In this document: positions 18,889 through 28,147 of the stretch, piece by piece
How positions within the stretch are numbered: position 1 is the first letter of the stretch
Layout of the letters: the number at the start of each line of letters is the position of its first letter
Assembly: GCA_964478165.1 (NCBI GenBank)
Contig: CAYZGU010000028.1
Coordinates: 1-63,236 of the forward strand
Direction of reading: 5' to 3'
Length of the DNA stretch: 63,236 nucleotides
DNA from: CAYZGU01 sp964478165
Lineage (GTDB): Bacteria; Poribacteria; WGA-4E; JAJDTR01
Position numbers and translations under genes: made by a program
Notes under the pieces: generated by a model
What the model saw: only the letters and a program-made list of their open reading frames with translations
What the model was told of the DNA's origin: nothing
Database searches by the model: none

Positions 18889-19464
18889 ATGGACTGGTTG
18901 GTTATAGCTTCAGTGTTCTGGAAAGTGTGTCTTGGTATATTGTTACTTGTCGTGAGTGTATTGGCTGGGTACATCTGTGGTACTTTGGCAAGCATACGAA
19001 ATTCGGTCGATAGCATACGTAATACTCTCAAATCTACTGAGGGTTTAATCGATAAGCAACTAACACCTCTCTTGGGGGATGCATCTCAGACGATCAAGAC
19101 AATTAATGACGGATTGCCGGAAATGCTTGAAAATGTGAACCGATTGACAGCGCATGTGTACCAAGTCAGCGAATCCGAGATTCAACCAACGGTGCGCTCC
19201 GTTCAGGAGATCACGGCGACCATCAACCGCAATGTGGGAAGGCTTGATGAACTATTTAACATGCTTGGAGATTTCTCCGAGCAGACAGTGAAACGTGCTG
19301 GGTCTTATCGAGACCAGTTTACTAGACCCATCACAGATTTCATCAGTGTGTGGAGCGCTCTTAAATCGGGATTGCAAGTATGCACCCGATTACTAAGGCC
19401 AAATATGGCACAATCCAGCAATAATTCTGAAGGGTCTCACCATCAGGAAACCCAGAATGAATAG
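18889..19464 (+). CDS. DUF948-like membrane-anchored coiled-coil protein
   Basis: A 191-residue protein with one N-terminal transmembrane helix (about residues 6-30). A long helical region with heptad-like spacing follows (SIRNSVDSIRNTLKSTE, then repeated T/V/L-rich helices), ending in a polar Ser/Gln/His tail. The arrangement matches DUF948 proteins, often annotated with general stress or septum-related genes, whose role is unclear. AGAGG lies about 12 bases before the ATG. It comes 47 bases after alaS and is followed by a YtxH-like gene. Such DUF948/YtxH pairs are common, so both probably act at the membrane. Confidence 0.75.
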   Translation: MDWLVIASVFWKVCLGILLLVVSVLAGYICGTLASIRNSVDSIRNTLKSTEGLIDKQLTPLLGDASQTIKTINDGLPEMLENVNRLTAHVYQVSESEIQPTVRSVQEITATINRNVGRLDELFNMLGDFSEQTVKRAGSYRDQFTRPITDFISVWSALKSGLQVCTRLLRPNMAQSSNNSEGSHHQETQNE

Positions 19465-19718
19465 GCTTAATCGATTCAATTGCGTCTTCTCTAGCGATCG
19501 CGTTCCCGACGCTTTGTTCAGTGAACTTGTGAACGGATTATCCTCAATGGGTGATAACTGCTTGAATAATAAGAAATAGGTTGGAACCGTTCCTGATTGT
19601 GAAAGAACTCGTTGAAACTTAAAACGTGCAGATATGGTAAGTGTCTAAAGAATACACCGATTGAGTGAATAAATTGTTCTGTAAAAGTAATGACTCCATA
19701 TTCTACAAGGGGGATAGT

Positions 19719-20126
19719 ATGAAAAACGAAGAACGTGGTAATGGTTTCGGGACTCTAGTCGCTTTCCTCGTCGGCGCTCTGGGAGGCGTGTGTTTAAGCT
19801 TGATTCTGGCGCCAAATCCAGGACGCGTAACACGCAAGCGCATTCGTGACGTGTCTACGGAAGCGAAGGAGATGACCGTAGAGGTGGCGCACAAGGCGAC
19901 TGAGACCGCGAAAGAAAGCGTTCAGGAATTGTTCGACCAAGGCAAAGAACGACTACATGATACAACTCGGACGGTGCAAGCGGCGGTCGATGCGGGAAGG
20001 CGCGCCTTCGCTGAAAAGAGGGCACAAGTTGCGGACGAAGTATCTGAAGCTACTATTAATTCGGACAGCGACGACGATGCCGACGAGGATGTGGCGGGAA
20101 CGCCAAACGAACAGCTTAGCAGTTGA
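19719..20126 (+). CDS. YtxH-like small membrane protein
   Basis: A 135-residue protein. A short polar start (MKNEERGNG) is followed by a glycine-rich transmembrane helix, FGTLVAFLVGALGGVCLSLILAP. An Arg/Thr-rich segment (PGRVTRKRI) and an amphipathic, highly charged helix with KEM-, KAT- and KES-type repeats follow, then a very acidic tail. This is the YtxH layout, seen in stress-related small proteins of unknown function. The ATG at 19719 has AAGGGGG five bases upstream; a start at 19665 would add 18 unlikely residues. It sits 254 bases after the DUF948-like gene. Confidence 0.8.
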   Translation: MKNEERGNGFGTLVAFLVGALGGVCLSLILAPNPGRVTRKRIRDVSTEAKEMTVEVAHKATETAKESVQELFDQGKERLHDTTRTVQAAVDAGRRAFAEKRAQVADEVSEATINSDSDDDADEDVAGTPNEQLSS

Positions 20127-20328
20127 GTGTGTCCTTGAACGTGAAGGCAAGTGAATGGGCCACCAAGCTTAGAATCCATGAGCCATCCTGCAAAGGCTAT
20201 AATCCCGTGCAGGTTTTCAACAGGATGAAAGTAGAACTATTGGATTTGATGCCTGAGCTGTGTCCCCAATTGTTGATTCACGAAACGTAATACGTACTCA
20301 ATGTTGAATCCTACTCCCGTGTATTGCT

Positions 20329-21090
20329 ATGAATTTGGACAAACTCAAGAAGCTGTTGGAAGACGTAAAACAGGCTAAGATTAATGTTGATGATGCCCTC
20401 CAATCGCTACGTCACTTACCATTCGAGGATTTAGGGTTTTCGAAAATTGACCATCATCGTCAACTCAGACAAGGTTTTCCCGAAGTCATTTTCTGTCAAG
20501 GGAAAACAACCGATCAGGTGAAGAAGATAGGTGAGAGAATTTTAGCTGTAGGTCAGCCGTTGTTCGCGACGCGTGCGACTAGTGAGATGTATGATGCGGT
20601 GAAATCTTGTCATGGGTCCGCTCGATTCAATGAGCTTGCGAGCACAATCTCCGTTGAACAGTCGCGGCGCGAGTTGCGTGAAGGAGTTCTCGTCGTATCG
20701 GCAGGTACAGCGGATATGCCTGTCGCCGAGGAGGCCGCTGAGACTGCACAGATTATGGGCAATCGCGTTGAGCGTCTTTACGATGTCGGTGTCGCGGGGC
20801 TACACCGACTTCTTGATAACCAGCAAACGCTGGTCAAAGCCCGTGTCATTATTGTTGTTGCAGGTATGGAAGGGGCGCTGCCGAGCGTTATTGGGGGATT
20901 GGTTGATAGTCCGGTGATTGCCGTACCAACGAGTGTTGGATATGGCGCGAGTTTTGGTGGAATCGCGGCCCTACTTAGCATGCTGAACACATGTGCATCC
21001 GGTGTGACAGTTGTCAATATAGACAACGGATTTGGAGCGGGATACAGCGCAGCATTGGTTAACCACCTGTCCGGATCACCCGAGTCGTAG
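20329..21090 (+). CDS. larB: Nickel-pincer cofactor biosynthesis protein LarB
   Basis: Carboxylates and hydrolyses nicotinic acid adenine dinucleotide, the first step toward the nickel-pincer cofactor of lactate racemase. The 253-residue product has an N-terminal helical region with HRQLRQGFPEVIFCQGKT. A PurE/AIR-carboxylase-like C-terminal half shows VSAGTADMPVAEEAAETA, the GVAGLHRL loop, IVVAGMEGALPSVIGGL and PTSVGYGASFGG. These are diagnostic of LarB. No larC or larE is adjacent; larA lies about 14 kb away at 35070-36347 on the other strand. There is no good ribosome site before the ATG. Confidence 0.94.
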   Translation: MNLDKLKKLLEDVKQAKINVDDALQSLRHLPFEDLGFSKIDHHRQLRQGFPEVIFCQGKTTDQVKKIGERILAVGQPLFATRATSEMYDAVKSCHGSARFNELASTISVEQSRRELREGVLVVSAGTADMPVAEEAAETAQIMGNRVERLYDVGVAGLHRLLDNQQTLVKARVIIVVAGMEGALPSVIGGLVDSPVIAVPTSVGYGASFGGIAALLSMLNTCASGVTVVNIDNGFGAGYSAALVNHLSGSPES

Positions 21091-22159
21091 ATTAGTTGTG
21101 TGTCCCTTCGCGCAATGTGTTTGGCACGCCTCTGACGACAAGTCTGCCGATTCTAGCCTGCTTTGCAATTCTTGATGTGCAAACACCATCCGCATGTTTT
21201 TTATGAATCGATCTTCGGAAGATGGTGTCTCTAGAGGAGGCTCTTCGTCGTGAGTCTATTGTTTTAGGATAGTAAATTAGGGTTGCCATTGCGAAATAAC
21301 TTCCCTTGTTTGCTTAGACATGTTGGCGACGGACAAATAGCTCTCTCATTTGCTAACCGTGGTTTGCTCCTCGACTATTCGTCGATATTGGTCCAATAAA
21401 ACATGGTTTCAAAGTGAACATCTCACCTGTCAGGTCGATTTGAAATCACAGATCTGAAAAAACAAGTACCAGGTATTCTCGCGATTCGTATGTGACAGAA
21501 GTCCTAAGGTGCCATTGAGTGCGAACACATTGACCGAAGACGACCAACGCAAATGATGCAGAAGGCGACGGTCATTCGCTCCAAATGCCTGTGTTCACGC
21601 TAGACGTTGCGAGGCCAGAATACTCGTAGAACTGTTACGATGGCGCTCGCATTGCACTGTGCCGGGACATTAATTCGAACTCTGAAGCGCGGAACGTATC
21701 CTCCCATCAGCAAGCAGTTCCTCCTTCTGCATCCTGTCAAGAGTCAGCTCGGTTCTCGCGCGGTTCAAGTCTCCATTACCGCAAGAGCTTCGGACTTAAG
21801 AATATGGAGCAGTTGAGTCGTGTGAAAACCACATCGTTGAGTGCTTCTCCTGCAGTGATACACCTGCTCTCGACGCTGGTCTCCCTGCTTTGTTCTTCGC
21901 GGGGCAACAAGCACGCCATCTCGATTAGTTGTCAGGGGATGTTGATGTGCCCGGCCTTTCATCCTGCTTCCGTTCAGAAACTTAATCCGAAATCGTAGTT
22001 CAATCTATAGCCGTATTAAGAATAGGCACCTCCTTGGGCCTTGCCGCAATTGACTTATCAAATCGTATCGTAAAGTTTCTGTTGACAGCCGCTTGATCGT
22101 GTGCTACACTGAACCATCTGCTTTTGGTTCGTATTTTCCAAAGCATCTAGGAGCTAGGC
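21091..22159. other. 1.07 kb gap after larB
   Basis: Short open frames occur on both strands around 21600-22000. None shows a motif, and no larC remnant could be seen. The promoter for the LON-domain gene lies at 22082-22110. Confidence 0.45.
22082..22110 (+). promoter_or_regulatory. Putative sigma-70 promoter of the LON-domain gene
   Basis: TTGACA (22082-22087) and TACACT (22105-22110) are 17 bases apart. The gene's TTG start with its AGGAG is 50 bases downstream. Confidence 0.55.
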
Positions 22160-22816
22160 TTGCATACTCATTTAAGTGACTTTCCGTCGGAGCACCAATT
22201 GCCCATTTTTCCATTGGATTTTGTACTGTTTCCAGGTGGTATCGTGCCGCTTCACATTTTTGAGGAACGGTATCAAATGATGATTGAGCTGTGCCTGGAG
22301 CATCAATCACTTTTTGGGGTGGTATTGATTAAAGACGGTGAAGAAGCGGGCGAGCCTGCTGAACCCCATCATGTGGGCACAGCTGTTGAGATTATCGAAG
22401 TGAATCAGTTAGAGGGCGGTCGACTAAACGTGGTCACTGCTGGTCAGTATCGATTTGAGATTTTAGACATTCAACAGAGATTGCCTTACCAGGTGGGACG
22501 TGTACGCATGCCAGTCGTCCCAGATGTAGCAGAATGTAACTCATTTGAGTCGACCGGCGAAGAAGCACGCGAGTTGTACCAGGATTACGAAGCGCTGCTG
22601 TGTCATTTGTTTCTTGACTGGGAACCGCCCGAGGCGATACCTGATGATTCTCGCGATCTGGCTTTTCAGATTGGACGCAGACTGCATATCTCACTGAGCG
22701 AAAAGCAGCTTCTGTTGGAGACGCTTCCGGTCGACCAGTTGCTCACCCGTGAAGCGGCAGTGCTCAAACGAGAGAATCAGAAACTGAGGTTGCAGATTGC
22801 GGCGCGAAACAATTGA
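22160..22816 (+). CDS. LON peptidase N-terminal (substrate-binding) domain protein
   Basis: A stand-alone LON N-terminal domain of 218 residues without the AAA+ or protease parts. Characteristic stretches are LPIFPLDFVLFPGGIVPLHI and FEERYQMMIELCL at the start, FGVVLIKDGEE, VGTAVEIIEV and RLNVVTAGQYRFEI. A helical bundle ends with ETLPVDQLLTREAAVLKRE. Such proteins are thought to bind proteins; their function is unknown in most bacteria. The start is TTG at 22160 with AGGAG (22149-22153) six bases upstream. pgsA follows 89 bases later on the same strand. Confidence 0.88.
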   Translation: MHTHLSDFPSEHQLPIFPLDFVLFPGGIVPLHIFEERYQMMIELCLEHQSLFGVVLIKDGEEAGEPAEPHHVGTAVEIIEVNQLEGGRLNVVTAGQYRFEILDIQQRLPYQVGRVRMPVVPDVAECNSFESTGEEARELYQDYEALLCHLFLDWEPPEAIPDDSRDLAFQIGRRLHISLSEKQLLLETLPVDQLLTREAAVLKRENQKLRLQIAARNN

Positions 22817-22905
22817 AGCATAGGCGGAATATACGAAACGAAACTTGAGGGGATAACGGAGAGAAGAAACTTCGGTTTTTTGTTTCTGACCCAAATGCGG
22901 GACTC

Positions 22906-23514
22906 ATGCGACTTCAATCATCTCCACATCGTTTGACCCAAACCGGGGGACTTCAGATTGCGAGGGGACACTTCCTCTACGTCAACAACATGCTGTCTCT
23001 GGCCCGGCTCCTTCTTGCTCCGTTCATTTTTTATAGCATCATCAGTTATGAACGAGGCACTACCCTAGCGTTAGGAGCTTTAGCGGTTCTGTCGGATGTG
23101 CTAGACGGGTACGCGGCGCGTCGGTTGAAGTTGCCTTCCGATTTGGGCAAAATCGTGGATCCTATTGCAGACAAAATTGTAATAGGTTCGGCCCTCTTTG
23201 CACTTGTCCGCTCAAAGCACTATGAGTTTCCCATGTGGGCTTATGGGGTAGTTGTGATTCGAGATGTTCTGATTGTTCTCGGTAGTATTTTTCTCGCTTA
23301 CCACATCCGCGTTGTCACGCGCTCCAATCGATGGGGAAAGTGTGCTACCGTATTCCTTTCAGTTGCGTTGATTCTCTACGTTCTGAATCTTTCCAAAGTC
23401 ATATCGTTCTATGTTCTCTGCGTCGGAATCTCGTTCATTGTAATATCAAGTTGGAGCTATTTCCAGCGGCTGATGCGCCTTCTCCAAACGGACGCTTCTC
23501 AGCAAAAACAATAG
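22906..23514 (+). CDS. pgsA: CDP-alcohol phosphatidyltransferase, probably PgsA
   Basis: Membrane enzyme that joins CDP-diacylglycerol to an alcohol, most likely glycerol-3-phosphate to make the precursor of phosphatidylglycerol. The CDP-alcohol motif D-G-x2-A-R-x8-G-x3-D-x3-D is complete in DVLDGYAARRLKLPSDLG and KIVDPIADK. About five hydrophobic helices surround it. The ATG at 22906 gives a 28-residue polar leader before NNMLSLARLLLAPFI; related proteins usually start near that point, so the real start may be internal. PgsA is favoured by size and motif context, but other family members cannot be excluded. Confidence 0.82.
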   Translation: MRLQSSPHRLTQTGGLQIARGHFLYVNNMLSLARLLLAPFIFYSIISYERGTTLALGALAVLSDVLDGYAARRLKLPSDLGKIVDPIADKIVIGSALFALVRSKHYEFPMWAYGVVVIRDVLIVLGSIFLAYHIRVVTRSNRWGKCATVFLSVALILYVLNLSKVISFYVLCVGISFIVISSWSYFQRLMRLLQTDASQQKQ

Positions 23515-23606
23515 TACGAGCCACGAAGAGTGCGTTCTGTCGAATAATCGCACGTGGTTTAGCACTCCATCCCATTAATCCAATTCTTGTTATAGGAAAG
23601 TGTCCG

Positions 23607-24107
23607 ATGCCAGACCGGCTTAGTGTCTCAGACATTGCGAACATAATAGGCGTTGACGAAAAGGTAGTTCATCGCACACTGGCACGTGGTGATGAAGAGC
23701 TTGTGCCGTATTTATATCGTGAGCCAATTATTAGGTCTCAGGCTGATGAAATGCTTGATGCAGAGCCAGACACTGGGGAAGATCAAGTGGAAGAACCCCT
23801 GTCGGCGGTGATGTTGAGTGTGGATGGCTTACCAATCCTTCTCACGAAGCTTGCGTTCAATATTCCCACTTCGGATCTGATTGAGAATCTTGCCTGTCAA
23901 GTCCTACACCTTACCGTTTTGCAAGAAGACAATGCTGCATTAGAGCGCGAAATGCACGCCCTTGAGCGCGAGAACAAGGAGCTTCAGGAAAGCGAGAAAA
24001 AGGCCCGCACGGAGGTTGAATTATTGCAGACGAAGGTGTCCGCGCTGACGGACTTCCAGTCTCGAGGTTGGCTTCGGAATCTTTTCGGCCGTCAGGATTC
24101 GGATTGA
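23607..24107 (+). CDS. Hypothetical HTH / coiled-coil protein
   Basis: A 166-residue protein not assigned to a named family. The N-terminus RLSVSDIANIIGVDEKVVHR looks like a helix-turn-helix of the MerR or sigma-like kind. An acidic linker follows at about residues 45-65. A second small domain is SVDGLPILLTKLAFN, followed by a strong coiled coil with many Glu/Lys/Leu heptads (about 110-150), and the tail is SRGWLRNLFGRQDSD. It might be a DNA-binding adaptor. The ATG at 23607 has AGGAAAG upstream. The open frame begins earlier (23331) but overlaps pgsA, so that extension is not credible. Confidence 0.65.
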   Translation: MPDRLSVSDIANIIGVDEKVVHRTLARGDEELVPYLYREPIIRSQADEMLDAEPDTGEDQVEEPLSAVMLSVDGLPILLTKLAFNIPTSDLIENLACQVLHLTVLQEDNAALEREMHALERENKELQESEKKARTEVELLQTKVSALTDFQSRGWLRNLFGRQDSD

Positions 24108-24167
24108 TTCTAGCTCTTTGGGACGAATGGAGCGAAACTTCAAGAGATGCAGTTTAGAGGTGTTTTA

Positions 24168-24938
24168 TCATCTTCGCTGCTCGGGATGGATTGCCTCCAG
24201 TGCTTCAATTGTGTGTACGCCGTGCTTTGCGTCTGTTCTGGGCGTTTGTCGATTGTTTACACAATCGACAAAGTGTTGGCATTCAACCATCAGAATGTCC
24301 TCTTGATTGTGAGGATCGAGAAAATCCCAAACTAGCATATGGGTTCTATCGGTAGTTGTGCGCGTCTGTAACTTGAAAGACCTTTCGTTGTGCGCAGCGT
24401 TGGCTGATGCTTCGAGCGTGAATCGGTCTAAAGGCACCTTGAGTGCGATTGCCAATGCGACTACGTGCACGCCCATGTCCCAGTGGGCATTAAGAGTTTT
24501 TTCTGGTGTGCAAGTTTTGAGGAATTTTCCGTGAGCGAAAATCGTCTCCCCGGGGAGCCGATTGAGCTTTGTGAAGCCGGTGGAATAGCAGAGCACATGG
24601 CCTACTAGTAGTATTCGATTGGAATCTACTGACAAGTCGGCGAGATGGCGTGCTTCGTGAGATGAAAGCGCCATGGGTTTCTCTAGAAACAGGTCCTTTT
24701 TTGCGGTCAAAACTCGCTCTCCGAATTCAGCATGCATCTCAGATGGCGTCGCTACTACGACCGCGTCACTCTCTTCGATTAGTCGATCAATGTCCTCAGT
24801 AAATTGCAAGTTTAGCGGTTCGAGGACGTCCCGATTCTGATGTCCGTAAACAAGGTGAAGCCCGACAAGGTGATGGAACTTCGGCAGGAGAACCTTTCCC
24901 CACCTTCCGGTTCCAATTATTGAGATTTTAGGTTTCAT
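24168..24938 (-). CDS. Gfo/Idh/MocA-family oxidoreductase (short form)
   Basis: A 256-residue NAD(P)-dependent dehydrogenase-type protein, shorter than the usual 330-350. The Rossmann start SIIGTGRWGKVLLPKF has the dinucleotide Gly motif, and the catalytic EKP is intact (LEKPMALS). The C-terminal domain is compact, ending with ILMVECQHFVDCVN and RTDAKHGVHTIEALEAI, a standard family ending. GGAGAAG lies just before the ATG. A 12-bp perfect inverted repeat (24245-24272) lies within the C-terminal coding part. Convergent with the HTH/coiled-coil gene. The substrate is unknown; short forms often act on nucleotide sugars. Confidence 0.88.
   Translation of the reverse strand: MKPKISIIGTGRWGKVLLPKFHHLVGLHLVYGHQNRDVLEPLNLQFTEDIDRLIEESDAVVVATPSEMHAEFGERVLTAKKDLFLEKPMALSSHEARHLADLSVDSNRILLVGHVLCYSTGFTKLNRLPGETIFAHGKFLKTCTPEKTLNAHWDMGVHVVALAIALKVPLDRFTLEASANAAHNERSFKLQTRTTTDRTHMLVWDFLDPHNQEDILMVECQHFVDCVNNRQTPRTDAKHGVHTIEALEAIHPEQRR
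24245..24272. repeat. Perfect 12-bp hairpin inside the Gfo/Idh coding region
   Basis: The arms at 24245-24256 and 24261-24272 are exactly complementary around the loop ttac. The repeat falls in the conserved ECQHFVDCVN segment, so protein constraint and hairpin coincide. Confidence 0.8.
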
Positions 24939-25592
24939 TGCTCTTCTCCAAAGTTCTAGCCATCAGGGGCCCATGCTGATAATTCCGGAGGGAGGATACC
25001 TGTTCTGCTCAGTTGAGGATCGAATTTAGTCATACCGAAATCGTTAAAGGAATGTTTTTTCAAGATTAATAAAAAATGACAAAGAGAACCTGCATGCGAC
25101 TTGTTGCTGGCTTGGTTTTCTTTGTTCTCAGACATCTTCGAGATTTGAGAAGCCATTGGTTTACCGCTCTTACTTGTTGCATTAATCGTATTGGCGATTT
25201 GGTTCTGCAACAAGTAATTGGTGGTACTTATTGCAGCTCTACGCTTTTGAGCAGGTCTGATGCCTCTCTCTACAAGTTCCGCAGACATTACGAAGCCTTT
25301 CCTTCCACTTGGCGTTTGACGGTGCAATTGCCGTTGGCGCGCTGACTAGCTTGATAAGGTCGCTGACAGCTCTAGGTCAGATTTTGGTAATCGCTGGTCT
25401 TGTTCCGTCCCGGATATTTCAGTCCATCATCCCTTATGACGCAGTGCGTCGGCTGTCATGGTGTCGGGCGCGACGTTGAACGCAAGTCTATCGCCACAGA
25501 AGCGGTTCATTGCGCGAATCTCTATCGGCCAGATCATATGCGGAGTTGTGTTCGTGTGTAAACCGATTCTCCTGAGTCTTTGCTAGGGAGAT
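24939..25592. other. Gap upstream of the short Gfo/Idh gene
   Basis: A minus-strand frame (25327-24956, 123 codons) ends 17 bases before the Gfo/Idh start but has no recognisable motif and odd composition. The plus strand has broken hydrophobic stretches across 25180-25570 that could be a decayed membrane protein. Neither is convincing. Confidence 0.35.
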
Positions 25593-26828
25593 CTATACAT
25601 TTTCCTTGTCGGCTTCAATGGCTTTGTCATTGTCACGCATCGGTAGCGATTTGTGTGGCGTTCGCTTACGATAGTTCGATCGGTCGGCAAGCCAGATGAG
25701 CGTTTGAACGCCAATACAGCATAGGGCGACAACGGCAGACAGGAGATAGGGGCTATGGACACCTAAGCTCGAATCCGCAGCAATCCCTCCAAGCGGTGGG
25801 GAAATTAGCAGGCCCGCTCCGATAATGGCTTCATGCCAACCGCTTTTGTTACCTTTGTCATGCTGGTCATGTAAGCTGTAGTACATACTGCTAAAATAGC
25901 TGACAGCGGCAGACACCCCGATGACAGCGAAGGAAAGAATCCACCAGGGTCCGTACGGAGTGCGTGCTAGGACCAGAAACGCGAATATTGTAGATATTTG
26001 GATGCCGAGTAAAGGAGAGAAGCGGTAGTACAATCCTCTTGAGAAATTTCTTCCAAGGGCGAGGAATGCCAGCCACTGCGTCGCACCAGAAATCAAAATT
26101 AGATTTCCAAAGCCCGTTGCCGGAATGCCCATTTCGACCGTCAGTTTCGGCATAAGAGCTCGCACTATTCCAGCTGAGAACCCTGATGAAAAGTTTGCGA
26201 GGCGCGCAATCTTTAAATAAGCGTGATGTGTCGTTGGAGGGACGGATGACATCTTCTCAATCGCCCACTTAGATTGCGTTTGGCGAAATACTGTACCTTG
26301 GAACTTAATGGCCAACCAGTTAAGTAGGCTGCACATGGCTGCGAAATAGAATGGGAGTAGCGGACTAACGCCTCGATACAGATAGCTCGAGACCATTGGT
26401 CCTGCCGTGATTCCAGCAGTCCAAAAGAGATTAAAAGTCGTGATTCGCCTGATTAAACCGCCTTCGCCTTCTCGTTCCGCGACCCATGCCTCGTAGGTAG
26501 GCCAAAAAAGGGCCATTCCAATTCCCGTACATGGAAAAGCAATTAGTAGGTGTAGTTTCTGCGTGCAAAGTGGAAGAAGTATGCTCACCGTGGCAAAGAG
26601 TAGGCAAGCAATGGTAAGAATACGCGGTCGTCCGATTCGATCAGATAGCCTACCAAATGGGATTGCCAATGCGCAGAAGAAACCGGCGTTAAGTGCGTTC
26701 AGCGTTCCTAGAAACGTTGATGAGAAATGAAGATAACTGACGTAGAATGCGGTGTTTGTGAGGATGCTGCTGATACATACATCCATGAGAAACGCGGGAA
26801 GATATGCGCTGTACTTTTGCATAAGCAT
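25593..26828 (-). CDS. Major facilitator superfamily transporter
   Basis: About 411 residues with twelve likely membrane helices. The MFS motif A between helices 2 and 3 is clear: PFGRLSDRIGRPRILT. Helix 4/5 contains the PTYEAWVAE stretch, and a basic, charged tail ends the protein. The family moves small molecules, often sugars or drugs, by proton coupling. I chose the ATG at 26828; a TTG at 26837 is also in frame, and neither has a ribosome site. Gfo/Idh genes flank the region. The substrate cannot be told from sequence. Confidence 0.87.
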   Translation of the reverse strand: MLMQKYSAYLPAFLMDVCISSILTNTAFYVSYLHFSSTFLGTLNALNAGFFCALAIPFGRLSDRIGRPRILTIACLLFATVSILLPLCTQKLHLLIAFPCTGIGMALFWPTYEAWVAEREGEGGLIRRITTFNLFWTAGITAGPMVSSYLYRGVSPLLPFYFAAMCSLLNWLAIKFQGTVFRQTQSKWAIEKMSSVPPTTHHAYLKIARLANFSSGFSAGIVRALMPKLTVEMGIPATGFGNLILISGATQWLAFLALGRNFSRGLYYRFSPLLGIQISTIFAFLVLARTPYGPWWILSFAVIGVSAAVSYFSSMYYSLHDQHDKGNKSGWHEAIIGAGLLISPPLGGIAADSSLGVHSPYLLSAVVALCCIGVQTLIWLADRSNYRKRTPHKSLPMRDNDKAIEADKENV

Positions 26829-26942
26829 GTGTGTCAAACAACCAAGAGATTAAACTTAGATGATCCGTGGAAGAGGATGTATCTTGGAACGCTCCTCGAC
26901 GAAATACGTCTTGTGCGCGGCGATTGTTGCTGGTGCTGGTGC

Positions 26943-27620
26943 TCAGTCTGATTTTGGGAGCCGGTCAACGGCCTCGACAACAGTGCTCGTCACATGCTCA
27001 ATGTCCAGAAAACTCGTATTTATGAGCAGATGGTAGAGTGTTGGATCGTCCCAGTCTATTTTGTGGTGAGTTTTCAAATAGTTTGCACGAGCTTTGTCAA
27101 TTGATGCGATTCTGTGCTGAGCTTCAGTTTTGGTTAGAACGTCATTGACCATGACCGTTTCGACGCGATCTTCAATCCGTGCAACAAACCGAATGTGAAG
27201 CGTGCGGGATTTCCCTGCCAGAACGATCTGACTTGCACGTCCTATAATCACGACGGCACTACGATGCCACAATGTGTGAAGGACCTGGGAAAAGAACGCA
27301 GACACAGTGTCAGGATCCAGTGACGTTCTGTTTGTAAGTTGATCTATTGGGTAGGCTGATGGAATTGTAGGCGGGTATAAGTAGGGAAGCTCAGATGCTA
27401 TGATAGGTTGTGTGAGAAACAGCTTTCTCAGTACATTAGAAATGGCAGGCTGATGTGTCTCATCATATTCACGAATTTCGTCCTGGTTTACGTCGGCCAT
27501 ACGTGCCACATTGGCCAGAATCGCTTTGTCACAATAAGTATATCCGAGTGTTCGAGCAATCTGTCTGCCGATTTGTTCTCCGCGACTTCCGTATTGTCTG
27601 GAGATTGTGATTACTCCCAT
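26943..27620 (-). CDS. Cytidylate kinase-like family protein
   Basis: A 225-residue P-loop protein of the 'cytidylate kinase-like' group (AAK6-type), not the housekeeping Cmk. The N-terminus GVITISRQYGSRGEQIGRQI holds the modified P-loop, followed by CDKAILANVARM. VVIIGRASQIVLAGKSRTLH is the conserved central strand and turn, and RIEDRVETVM forms the LID-like region. The likely role is phosphorylation of a nucleotide or related ligand, unproven. GGAGGAG lies a few bases before the ATG. Both neighbours are on the same strand, with the MFS gene 114 bases downstream. Confidence 0.85.
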   Translation of the reverse strand: MGVITISRQYGSRGEQIGRQIARTLGYTYCDKAILANVARMADVNQDEIREYDETHQPAISNVLRKLFLTQPIIASELPYLYPPTIPSAYPIDQLTNRTSLDPDTVSAFFSQVLHTLWHRSAVVIIGRASQIVLAGKSRTLHIRFVARIEDRVETVMVNDVLTKTEAQHRIASIDKARANYLKTHHKIDWDDPTLYHLLINTSFLDIEHVTSTVVEAVDRLPKSD

Positions 27621-28147
27621 CAGCTACTCCTCCAAGGAAATGTCGTGATAAATTTGTATCTTATTTCTCCCTTGTCAGGGGAGAGTGCACACATGGCGTG
27701 TTCGCGTAGTGCATCTCGAATCGAAATGCGCATGCTTTATGCATATTTCGTTGCCCCTTCTCGCGATTTCCAAACGTATAAAGACCTTGGAAGAGACTTA
27801 GGAGTGGGACGCGCTCAATCTGTCGGATGATTCTAGAGGGCAGTGACCGAGTCTGTTTTTACACACCGAGATTGTTCCTTTAGCCGACGGATGAGGTCGT
27901 GAGAGCGAAGGAACGAGGTGCCTTGGAGCCTGTGTCAAACTTGCACAATGGAATGCCCCCACCGATACCACCAGAACTTCGTATTGTGTCCCACATCCGA
28001 GGGAAACGAATTGGAGTGTGGTTCTCATTGTTCAATTCTGCTGGCATATGTCGCATATGTATGCGTTTGAGCCAGCCGCGTGTTGTTAATAAAGTTGGTG
28101 TGAGGCTGTAGTGTATTCTCTCTTTGAATTGGACGAACCGATGGACG
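27621..28147. other. Gap between the cytidylate kinase-like gene and the next Gfo/Idh gene
   Basis: No gene or RNA was recognised. A short direct repeat GCATATGT occurs twice near 28044-28060. Confidence 0.4.

Noticed and set aside
21091..22159. A larC gene or remnant after larB
   Set aside because: None of the LarC signatures (for example HFHEVGA) can be read in any frame.
23331..23606. 92-codon extension of the HTH/coiled-coil protein into pgsA
   Set aside because: It overlaps the pgsA coding region and lacks a ribosome site, whereas the ATG at 23607 has one.
24956..25327. 123-codon minus-strand frame just upstream of the short Gfo/Idh gene
   Set aside because: Composition is odd and no motif is visible. 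The plus strand of the same DNA also has hydrophobic stretches, so either reading could be chance.
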